DNA of 19,381 nucleotides from Porticoccus sp033791605 (lineage in GTDB: Bacteria; Pseudomonadota; Gammaproteobacteria; Pseudomonadales; Porticoccaceae). The translations under genes were made by a program, and so were the position numbers. The notes beneath the pieces are model-generated. The model made no database searches. It was not told the DNA's origin and saw only the letters and a program-made list of their open reading frames with translations. Below, one piece after another: positions 1-5,806 of the stretch. The DNA lies in contig JASJGJ010000073.1 of NCBI GenBank assembly GCA_033791605.1, positions 1-19,381 of the forward strand. Reading direction: 5' to 3'. Position 1 is the first letter of the stretch. Every line of letters starts with the position of its first letter.

Positions 1-275
1 GCACCACGATTTTGGTTAAATGCATTAACACGAAAACGTGCGACACCCGGAACCTCAAAGGAAAAGTCTGTTTCCAAAAACTCTTCATAATCCCGACGCT
101 GCTTATCGTTCATGATTTCATAGATCAAACTGTGAACTTCCTTGTGCTCCATCGGTGGTAAATTTACCCGCCTCATATCACCATCAATTCTTATCATTGG
201 TGGTAATCCAGCTGAAAGATGTAAATCCGATGAGCCCTGTTTTACACTGAAGGCCAGCAGTTCCGTAATATCCAT
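1..275 (-). CDS. pilT: Type IV pilus twitching ATPase PilT, N-terminal part (runs off the window)
   Basis: This is the first 91 codons of PilT, the hexameric ATPase at the inner-membrane base of type IV pili that drives pilus retraction and twitching. The reading frame starts at ATG 275 (complement) and is open to the window edge. The start MDITELLAFSVKQGSSDLHL, followed by SAGLPPMIRIDGDMRR and FEVPGVARFRVNAFNQNRGA, is the typical PAS-like N-terminal domain of PilT/PilU. The Walker motifs lie outside the window. An AGGAAT ribosome site sits just upstream of the start. The gene is divergent from yggS, the classical pilT/yggS-proC arrangement of Pseudomonas-like bacteria. That context favours PilT over the paralogue PilU, but the missing C-terminus prevents a final choice. 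Confidence 0.93.
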   Translation of the reverse strand, partial: MDITELLAFSVKQGSSDLHLSAGLPPMIRIDGDMRRVNLPPMEHKEVHSLIYEIMNDKQRRDYEEFLETDFSFEVPGVARFRVNAFNQNRG

Positions 276-370
276 GAATTATTCCTGTCATTCTGGGTTA
301 ATCTAGTGCTTTCCCGAAAGGCTGTGTAGTACTCTATTTATTCTAACAACATGCCTTTTGTGCTAAGTAT

Positions 371-1090
371 ATGCCTAATATAGCTGACAATCTCAACCAT
401 ATTCATCACCGGATTCAACACATTACAAAAAATGTGAACCGAAATCCCAATGATATTACAATACTCGCCGTCAGTAAGGGCCAACCTGCACAAGCTATAC
501 GCAATGCCTATGAACTCGGCCATAGACACTTTGGCGAAAACTATCTACAAGAAGCGCTGGACAAGCAACAGCAACTTTCCGACCTTACCGACATCTGCTG
601 GCATTTTATTGGTCCCGTACAATCTAATAAAACACGAAAAGTCGCAGAAAGTTTTGACTGGGTTCACACTGTTGACCGAATCAAGATAGCAGAGCGTCTA
701 AATACACTACGTCAGAGCCACCAAAAGCCGCTAAATATCTGCTTACAAGTGAATATTAATGAAGAAGAAAGTAAATCGGGGCTTTTGACCAGAGAAGTTG
801 AAAACATGGCTTTTTCTATCATGGCATTACCCCACTTGAGTCTCCGCGGCTTAATGGCTATTCCGCAAAGCAGCTTGTCAGAGGCTGAGCTACACAAATC
901 ATTTGCAGCGATGACACAACTACTCTCCAAACTCAGGAACAGCTCCCCTCAATTGGCAACATTAGATACACTCTCGATGGGGATGTCCGCTGACCTTGAA
1001 GTAGCCATTGCAGAAGGCGCGACGATAATACGAATTGGTACAGCCATTTTTGGCCCTCGGCAATTCCCACAAAAAACACCCAACAGTTAA
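371..1090 (+). CDS. yggS: YggS/PROSC family pyridoxal phosphate homeostasis protein
   Basis: The gene encodes 239 residues, the usual size for this cytosolic PLP-binding protein. The family has a fold-type III (alanine racemase-like) barrel and no known catalysis, and it buffers pyridoxal 5'-phosphate. The PLP lysine is K36 in ILAVSKGQP. Further family motifs are HFGENYLQEA (about 53-62), WHFIGPVQSNK, HTVDRIKIAERL, LQVNINEEESKSGL, LRGLMAIP and the phosphate-binding end SMGMSADLEVAIAEGA...RIGTAIFGPR. GPVQ replaces the more usual GHLQ, which is minor. No strong Shine-Dalgarno sequence precedes ATG 371, but the N-terminus aligns well with the family from here. It is followed 10 bases later by proC, a conserved pairing in gammaproteobacteria, and is divergent from pilT. 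Confidence 0.95.
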   Translation: MPNIADNLNHIHHRIQHITKNVNRNPNDITILAVSKGQPAQAIRNAYELGHRHFGENYLQEALDKQQQLSDLTDICWHFIGPVQSNKTRKVAESFDWVHTVDRIKIAERLNTLRQSHQKPLNICLQVNINEEESKSGLLTREVENMAFSIMALPHLSLRGLMAIPQSSLSEAELHKSFAAMTQLLSKLRNSSPQLATLDTLSMGMSADLEVAIAEGATIIRIGTAIFGPRQFPQKTPNS

Positions 1091-1100
1091 GGATACCAAC

Positions 1101-1922
1101 GTGAGCAAACCAGCACTGGCGTTTATCGGCGGCGGCAATATGGCGACCAGCCTTGTGGGAGGACTCCTCGACAAGGGGTACCCAACAAACAACATTATCG
1201 TCAGCGACCCCCTGCAAGAAAATCGCGATCGCTTACGCCAACAGTTTGGCATCAATACGACGGCAGACAATCTCAGCGCAGCGACCTGTGCCGATGTCGT
1301 GATACTGGCCATCAAGCCACAAGTGATGAAATCAGTTGCCAAAGAACTTTCTTCTGTCCTAAGCCATCGACCCCTGATGATTTCCATTGCAGCAGGCATT
1401 CCCATATCCTCTCTGCAACAATGGCTGGGAGAGCGCACACCCATTGTTCGCTGCATGCCTAACACTCCATCTTTGGTGCAAACAGGAGCAGCAGGTTTAT
1501 TTGCCAACACGCATGTCAGCCCCGAACAACAAATTTTAGCGGGAGAAATACTTGATGCCGTGGGCATTTCCTGCTGGCTCGACAGGGAAGAGGATATTGA
1601 TGCCGTAACAGCCGTATCCGGAAGTGGCCCGGCCTACTTCTTTCTCATTATGGAGGCCATGGAGCAAGCGGGAGTGGAGCTGGGCCTTACTCAGGACGTT
1701 GCCCGCAAGCTAACCTTGCAAACTGCACTGGGTGCGGCAAAAATGGCTATGGAAAGTGATGCGGAACCAGGGGAATTACGAAAACGAGTCACATCACCTG
1801 GCGGCACCACCCAGCGAGCCATTGAAACATTTATAGACGGTGATCTTGCAGGATTATTTAACAAGGCCATGACGGGTGTCGTAGAGCGCGCACAAGAAAT
1901 GGCACAGGAAATATCTGACTGA
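1101..1922 (+). CDS. proC: Pyrroline-5-carboxylate reductase ProC
   Basis: This cytosolic enzyme carries out the last step of proline synthesis, the NAD(P)H-dependent reduction of 1-pyrroline-5-carboxylate to L-proline. The start is taken as GTG 1101, giving 273 residues (MSKPALAFIGGGNMA), because AAGGAT lies at proper distance and the nucleotide-binding motif should be near the N-terminus. The frame is open further upstream to ATG 1035, but that would overlap yggS and add an unrelated tail. Motifs seen are GGGNMA (10-15), VVILAIKPQ, RCMPNTPSLVQTGA (117-130), VTAVSGSGPAYFF (169-181) and the signature VTSPGGTT (230-237). It lies directly behind yggS and ahead of yggT, so co-transcription is likely. 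Confidence 0.96.
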   Translation: MSKPALAFIGGGNMATSLVGGLLDKGYPTNNIIVSDPLQENRDRLRQQFGINTTADNLSAATCADVVILAIKPQVMKSVAKELSSVLSHRPLMISIAAGIPISSLQQWLGERTPIVRCMPNTPSLVQTGAAGLFANTHVSPEQQILAGEILDAVGISCWLDREEDIDAVTAVSGSGPAYFFLIMEAMEQAGVELGLTQDVARKLTLQTALGAAKMAMESDAEPGELRKRVTSPGGTTQRAIETFIDGDLAGLFNKAMTGVVERAQEMAQEISD

Positions 1923-2022
1923 ATACTCGTGGACAGACGGTAATCGTATTCACTTTGTGTTGCGTTAACCCTGCGAGGTTAGCATCAAATCATTCATACA
2001 GACCATCAGGAAAAGGTAACTT

Positions 2023-2610
2023 ATGAACACATTCGCCCAGGCCGGCACATTCCTGGTTCAATCCCTAGGCAGTTTTTATCTGGCCATCGTAATATTGCGA
2101 TTCTTGCTACAATTAGTGAAAGCAGATTTTTACAATCCCATTTCACGATTTCTCGTCAAGGCTACACACTTACCCAGCAAGCCGCTGCGTATAGTATTCC
2201 CCACCCTTCGCACCTTCGATCTCGCCAGCCTGATATTGGCTTTATTGTTTCAGTGGCTCGTCATTCAACTGACAGCGACTATTAATGGTGCCGGTATAAT
2301 CAATATCTTTTTGGCCCTTTCATGGGGTGCTGTGGGAATAATTTCACTGGTGCTGAATATCTACCTTTACGGATTACTAGCAATCATTATAGTAAGCTGG
2401 GTAGCGCCACAAAGCCAACATCCCGTATTAGCTTTACTTCAGCAGCTCATCGCTCCGGTTATGGACCCGTTTAGACGTGTTATACCTCCACTAGGCGGTT
2501 TAGACCTATCACCGATTTTTATGTTTCTAGTCATTAATATGCTGCAAATTTTTCTACATGGCATAGCAAATTACCTGCAACTACCTGTACAGATAGTCGC
2601 TGGTATTTAA
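2023..2610 (+). CDS. yggT: YggT family integral membrane protein
   Basis: The gene encodes 195 residues with two YGGT repeats in tandem, at about residues 8-80 and 105-185. Each repeat has two hydrophobic segments, giving roughly four membrane spans. The repeats are marked by RFLLQLVKADFYNPISRF and by IVSWVAPQSQHPVL...LIAPVMDPFRRVIPPLGGLDLSP. The molecular role is not firmly established; relatives have been linked to osmotic stress tolerance and, in other lineages, to cell division or photosystem assembly. A strong AGGAAAAGG ribosome site lies just before ATG 2023. A 100-base gap after proC contains a short inverted repeat (TAACC/GGTTA) without a T-tract. The order yggS-proC-yggT-yggU is widely conserved in gammaproteobacteria. 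Confidence 0.94.
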   Translation: MNTFAQAGTFLVQSLGSFYLAIVILRFLLQLVKADFYNPISRFLVKATHLPSKPLRIVFPTLRTFDLASLILALLFQWLVIQLTATINGAGIINIFLALSWGAVGIISLVLNIYLYGLLAIIIVSWVAPQSQHPVLALLQQLIAPVMDPFRRVIPPLGGLDLSPIFMFLVINMLQIFLHGIANYLQLPVQIVAGI

Positions 2611-2637
2611 TGGCGAGAAAAAAGGCCTAAAGACACA

Positions 2638-2949
2638 ATGAGTAGCCAACACTACCAATGGCAGGGGACGGTGCTACTGCTACACTGCCAGTTGCAACCG
2701 AGATCATCAAGAAATGAAATTGTGGGTCTACATGGCGAAAAATTAAAAATTTGTATTACTGCGCCACCAGTAGACGGCAAAGCCAACAAACACCTTATTG
2801 CTACTGTGGCAAAATGGTTTGGGACTGCAAAAAGTCATGTGTCTATTGTGAAGGGGCAAACCGGTCGGCAAAAAACGTTACGTGTTGATACGCCAACCCA
2901 ACTTCCACCGAAAGCCTGTATTGAAACTACTGGGACAAGCTTAAAGTAA
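2638..2949 (+). CDS. yggU: DUF167 / YggU family small protein
   Basis: The gene encodes 103 residues of the YggU (DUF167, UPF0235) family, small alpha/beta cytosolic proteins whose function is not known. The signatures are LQPRSSRNEIVG (about 18-29), LKICITAPPVDGKANKHLIATVAKWFG, and KSHVSIVKGQTGRQKTLRV. The APPVDGKAN motif is the most conserved feature of the family. It begins 27 bases after yggT, which is its usual neighbour, so it is probably the last gene of the yggS-proC-yggT-yggU transcript. The Shine-Dalgarno sequence is poor (AAAGG some 12 bases upstream). The C-terminus, rich in Thr and Pro, is slightly longer than in many relatives. Confidence 0.93.
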   Translation: MSSQHYQWQGTVLLLHCQLQPRSSRNEIVGLHGEKLKICITAPPVDGKANKHLIATVAKWFGTAKSHVSIVKGQTGRQKTLRVDTPTQLPPKACIETTGTSLK

Positions 2950-2956
2950 AATAAGA

Positions 2957-2978
2957 AGGGGTAGTTAACTCCACCCCT
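2957..2978. terminator. Hairpin between convergent yggU and rph
   Basis: AGGGGT (2957-2962) and ACCCCT (2973-2978) form a six-pair GC-rich stem around a ten-base loop. The loop itself contains the palindrome AGTTAACT. On the minus strand the stem is followed by a T-rich tract, so it fits best as terminator of rph. On the plus strand no T-tract follows, so termination of yggU is weaker. Its position between two convergent genes supports the role. Confidence 0.5.
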
Positions 2979-3002
2979 CCCAGTCACGGAAAAACCACAA
3001 AA

Positions 3003-3725
3003 CTAACTTTGCGCTAACGCCATTTTCTGTACTTTCACTAAATCGGCAATGCCTTGTTTAGCCAAAGCCATCATTTGTTGAAGTTCTTCTTCCGAAAAAG
3101 GTGCCGCCTCAGCAGTACCCTGCACTTCAATAAAGCCGCCTTCACTATTCATCACAACATTCATATCCGTTTCGGCATTAGAATCCTCGGCATAATCTAA
3201 ATCCAGCACCGGTGTTCCCTTATAAATTCCAACCGAGACGGAGGCGACCATGCTGCTTAATGGACACGCCTTAATCTTGCCCATTTTTTGCAAATGAGCG
3301 AGAGCATCCATCAGTGCGACGCAAGCTCCCGTAATAGAAGCTGTTCTTGTACCGCCATCTGCTTGAATCACATCACAGTCAATCGTAATCGTATTCTCAC
3401 CCAGAGCCTTAAGGTCGACAGCCGCTCTTAAGGAGCGACCAATCAAACGTTGGATTTCTTGAGTTCGGCCACCTTGCTTGCCTCGAGCCGCCTCTCTCCC
3501 CATTCTTGAGCCAGTAGAGCGGGGCAACATACCGTATTCTGCCGTTACCCAACCCTGTCCTTTACCTCTCAGAAAACGAGGAACTGCATTCTCGACACTG
3601 GCGGTACAAATAACCTTGGTATCACCAAACTCGACCAGCACCGAGCCTTCGGCATGCTTAGTATAATTCCGGGTGATTTTTACACTGCGAAGTTGTTCTG
3701 GGCGACGGCCACTAGGTCGAGACAT
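3003..3725 (-). CDS. rph: Ribonuclease PH
   Basis: RNase PH is a hexameric, phosphate-dependent 3'-5' exoribonuclease that trims the 3' ends of tRNA precursors and some other RNAs, releasing nucleoside diphosphates. The chosen start at 3725 gives 240 residues (E. coli about 238), begins MSRPSGRRPEQLRSVKITRN, and is preceded by AGGAAAC at good spacing. The frame is open to 3848, but the extra residues resemble no RNase PH N-terminus and would cover the yicC promoter region. Motifs include LVEFGDTKVICTASVE, AEYGMLPRST, the phosphate-binding region GGRTQEIQRLIGRSLR (85-100) and CDVIQADGGTRTASITGA (117-134). No frameshift is present, unlike the rph allele of E. coli K-12. It is divergent from yicC. 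Confidence 0.97.
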   Translation of the reverse strand: MSRPSGRRPEQLRSVKITRNYTKHAEGSVLVEFGDTKVICTASVENAVPRFLRGKGQGWVTAEYGMLPRSTGSRMGREAARGKQGGRTQEIQRLIGRSLRAAVDLKALGENTITIDCDVIQADGGTRTASITGACVALMDALAHLQKMGKIKACPLSSMVASVSVGIYKGTPVLDLDYAEDSNAETDMNVVMNSEGGFIEVQGTAEAAPFSEEELQQMMALAKQGIADLVKVQKMALAQS

Positions 3726-3834
3726 GAGTGTTTCCTGTTGGAATAAAAAAAGGGTCGTCATTTTAGCCGAATTATTTCGCTTATGTGGCACCATGTTAAT
3801 ATATGCGCCAATTTTTATTCTTACGGAGATATCT
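3726..3834. promoter_or_regulatory. Shared upstream region of divergent rph and yicC
   Basis: This 109-base AT-rich spacer must carry promoters for both genes. On the plus strand TAATAT (3797-3802) is a reasonable -10 for yicC, with only a weak -35 (TTTCGC, 3775-3780) 16 bases upstream. On the minus strand TAAAAT, at about 3761-3766, is a -10 candidate for rph. Both ribosome sites are clear: GGAG before yicC and AGGAAAC before rph. The exact promoters are not certain. Confidence 0.4.
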
Positions 3835-4698
3835 ATGCCCAGTAGCATGACCGCCTTTGCCCGCCAGACAATTGAATGCGCTTGGGGGACTGCTGCTTGG
3901 GAAGTTCGCTCCGTTAACCACCGCTATTTGGAAACCAACTTCCGAATGCCCGAAACAGTGCGCGAAATTGAAATGACATTACGTGAGCTGGCTCGTAAAC
4001 ATCTACAACGTGGAAAGGTAGACTGCTCACTGCAATTAAATATCGCACAGAGCTCGGGTAATCTCGCGATCAACGATGACTTGGTAACACAATGCATCTC
4101 TGCCTGTGAGCAGCTAGCTCAGAAAATGAGTAACCCTGCACAAATTTCACCCCTCGACATTCTTCGTTGGCCCGGCGCATTACAAGAAGCCGAGGTAGAT
4201 CGTGATGCACTCAAGCAAACGCTGGTCGCCCTGTTTGAGGTGACCCTAAAGCAGCTCGAAGAAGGACGACAAAGAGAAGGTGAAAAACTTCAGTTGCTCA
4301 TAGAACAACGCCTAGATGCCACTGCCGAAGAAGTTGATAAAGTTCGCCAACAGCTACCCTTGTTACTCGCGGCACAAAAACAAAAAATTATAGATCGTCT
4401 CCATGAGATCAGTGACAACCTAGATAGCGAACGCCTAGAACAGGAGCTGGTCTTTTTGGCACAAAAAGCTGATGTCGACGAAGAGCTGGACCGTATCGAT
4501 ACACACTTGACCGAAATCCGTCGCGTCCTGAAACGCAAAGAGCCCATTGGACGGCGCCTAGATTTCCTAATGCAGGAGCTTAATCGCGAGGCCAATACCC
4601 TCGCATCAAAATCCATCGCCAGTGATACCACTCAATCTTCCGTTGAACTCAAAGTACTGATTGAACAAATGCGGGAACAAATTCAGAATATTGAATAA
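3835..4698 (+). CDS. yicC: YicC family endoribonuclease
   Basis: The gene encodes 287 residues, the same length as E. coli YicC, and closely matches it from start (MPSSMTAFAR) to end (IEQMREQIQNIE). YicC/YloC proteins have an N-terminal YicC domain and a C-terminal DUF1732 domain. They have been described as RNases, in E. coli linked with decay of the small RNA RyhB. Conserved stretches seen are WEVRSVNHRYLE (about 21-32), RGKVDCSLQLN, SPLDILRWPGAL, EQELVFLAQKADVDEELDRI, the GRRLDFLMQELNREANTLAS block and the final helix. ATG 3835 is chosen because GGAG precedes it and the family begins MI/MPxSMTA. The frame is open further upstream, but that would run into rph. It is divergent from rph and 60 bases ahead of gmk. 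Confidence 0.94.
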   Translation: MPSSMTAFARQTIECAWGTAAWEVRSVNHRYLETNFRMPETVREIEMTLRELARKHLQRGKVDCSLQLNIAQSSGNLAINDDLVTQCISACEQLAQKMSNPAQISPLDILRWPGALQEAEVDRDALKQTLVALFEVTLKQLEEGRQREGEKLQLLIEQRLDATAEEVDKVRQQLPLLLAAQKQKIIDRLHEISDNLDSERLEQELVFLAQKADVDEELDRIDTHLTEIRRVLKRKEPIGRRLDFLMQELNREANTLASKSIASDTTQSSVELKVLIEQMREQIQNIE

Positions 4699-4758
4699 TC
4701 TAACCCACCGTTGCACTGAATGATTTAACAACTGAATAAAAGAGAGAAATGTCACCCC

Positions 4759-5376
4759 ATGTCCAACAGAGGCACACTCTATACTGTATCAGCACCCTCT
4801 GGCGCCGGCAAAACCAGCTTGGTGAAGGCGCTGTTAGAAACCGTTGAGGATATCCGTGTATCCGTCTCACACACTACCCGCACCATGCGTCCAGGAGAAG
4901 AGGACGGGGTCAACTACCATTTTGTCGATGAAGCTACCTTTGTCACCATGCTCAACAATAATGCCTTTCTGGAGCATGCTAGGGTGTTTAACCATTACTA
5001 TGGCACGGCACAAGCATGGGTCGAAGAACTGCTCGTCCAGGGTAAAGATGTTATTTTGGAAATAGACTGGCAAGGTGCTGAACAAGTTCGTCGCCTGCTA
5101 CCTGATTGCATCGGCATTTTTGTCTTACCGCCATCACCACAAGCTCTGGAAGAACGACTCACCGGCAGGGGGCAAGATGACTCTGCAGTGATTAACCATC
5201 GACTGGCCGAAGCACAAAAAGAGATGTCCCACTTTGTGGAAGCTGACTACTTAATCATCAATGATGACTTCGATACAGCAGTATCAGAACTCCAGGCCAT
5301 TATCTTGAGCCAACGCCTGAAACTTGAAAACCAACAACAGAAAAATTGCAAGTTACTCAAGGATTTGTTGTCCTGA
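4759..5376 (+). CDS. gmk: Guanylate kinase
   Basis: Guanylate kinase phosphorylates GMP (and dGMP) with ATP to give GDP, an essential cytosolic step feeding GTP and (p)ppGpp pools. The 205-residue protein has the P-loop APSGAGKTS (12-20), the GMP-binding stretch VSVSHTTRTMRPGEEDGVNY, FLEHARVFNHYYGT, the ILEIDWQGAEQVR strand, FVLPPSPQALEERLTGRGQD of the lid region, and ADYLIINDDFD near the end. All are typical of proteobacterial Gmk. ATG 4759 is the natural start; a GA-rich ribosome site lies a little far upstream. It follows yicC by 60 bases. A hairpin with a T-tract follows the gene, so its transcript may end before rpoZ. Confidence 0.97.
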   Translation: MSNRGTLYTVSAPSGAGKTSLVKALLETVEDIRVSVSHTTRTMRPGEEDGVNYHFVDEATFVTMLNNNAFLEHARVFNHYYGTAQAWVEELLVQGKDVILEIDWQGAEQVRRLLPDCIGIFVLPPSPQALEERLTGRGQDDSAVINHRLAEAQKEMSHFVEADYLIINDDFDTAVSELQAIILSQRLKLENQQQKNCKLLKDLLS

Positions 5377-5396
5377 AACCGGCAATTTTGTAAACT
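5368..5396 (+). promoter_or_regulatory. Candidate sigma-70 promoter for rpoZ-spoT-ridA
   Basis: TTGTCC (5368-5373) and TAAACT (5391-5396) are separated by 17 bases and overlap the last codons of gmk. A start around 5403 would place the following hairpin (5408-5437) in the rpoZ leader rather than only at the end of gmk. This is inferred from consensus matching alone. Confidence 0.35.
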
Positions 5397-5407
5397 GTAG
5401 TGCTCTG

Positions 5408-5437
5408 CTGCCAAAAAATGGCAGAATTTTCTTTTTT
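5408..5437 (+). terminator. Rho-independent terminator or attenuator between gmk and rpoZ
   Basis: CTGCCA (5408-5413), a five-A loop and TGGCAG (5419-5424) form a perfect six-pair stem. It is followed by AATTTTCTTTTTT, the classical intrinsic terminator pattern on the plus strand. It lies 31 bases after gmk and 37 before rpoZ. It therefore separates gmk from rpoZ-spoT-ridA, or attenuates read-through into them. Confidence 0.72.
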
Positions 5438-5474
5438 CATCGAAAAGCAAACAACTAATTAAACGGAACAACGT

Positions 5475-5783
5475 ATGGCTCGCATTACTGTTGAAGACTG
5501 TCTCGACCATGTAGACAACCGATTTGAGCTTGTTATGGTTAGCTCAAAACGTGCACGACAACTCGCGCTTGGCACTAAAGAACCCTTACTTCCCTGGGAA
5601 AATGACAAGCCTACTGTCATGGCATTACGTGAAATTGAGCAAGGGTTGGTGACAGCTAGCATACTCACCGAAAAAGAAGAGTCTGTCGACTTCATGATGG
5701 ATTCGATAGAAGAAGAACTCACAACAGAGACGACGGTAGAGGCAACCACTGCCGAACAACCTTCTACGCCAGCAGCAGAGTAG
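5475..5783 (+). CDS. rpoZ: RNA polymerase omega subunit
   Basis: The omega subunit binds the beta' subunit, helps core RNA polymerase assembly and forms part of one ppGpp-binding site in proteobacteria. The protein has 102 residues and starts MARITVEDCLDHVDNRFELV, the highly conserved N-terminus. It continues with SSKRARQLALGTKEPLLPWENDKPTVMALREI (about 23-54). The C-terminal part is acidic and Thr-rich with low conservation, as usual for omega. GGA precedes ATG 5475 at suitable spacing. SpoT follows after 23 bases, so the two are probably one transcript, the standard gammaproteobacterial order. The ppGpp link between RpoZ and SpoT makes the pairing functionally sensible. Confidence 0.96.
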   Translation: MARITVEDCLDHVDNRFELVMVSSKRARQLALGTKEPLLPWENDKPTVMALREIEQGLVTASILTEKEESVDFMMDSIEEELTTETTVEATTAEQPSTPAAE

Positions 5784-5792
5784 CCTGCTCTT

Positions 5793-5800
5793 AAGGAGGA
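5793..5800 (+). promoter_or_regulatory. Strong Shine-Dalgarno sequence deciding the TTG start of spoT
   Basis: AAGGAGGA ends six bases before TTG 5807 and is a near-perfect anti-16S match. No ATG or GTG lies at comparable distance in the spoT frame, so the TTG codon is well supported as the start. Confidence 0.8.
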
Positions 5801-5806
5801 AAGATC

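Noticed and set aside
962..1567. A 201-codon open frame on the minus strand, antisense to proC
   Set aside because: It lies wholly opposite a well-conserved gene pair, has no ribosome site or recognisable motif, and its Ser/Arg/Cys-rich composition is typical of the complement of a coding strand.
1960..1984. Inverted repeat TAACC-CTGCGA-GGTTA after proC as a terminator
   Set aside because: The stem is only five pairs and no T-tract follows; yggT is probably read through from proC.
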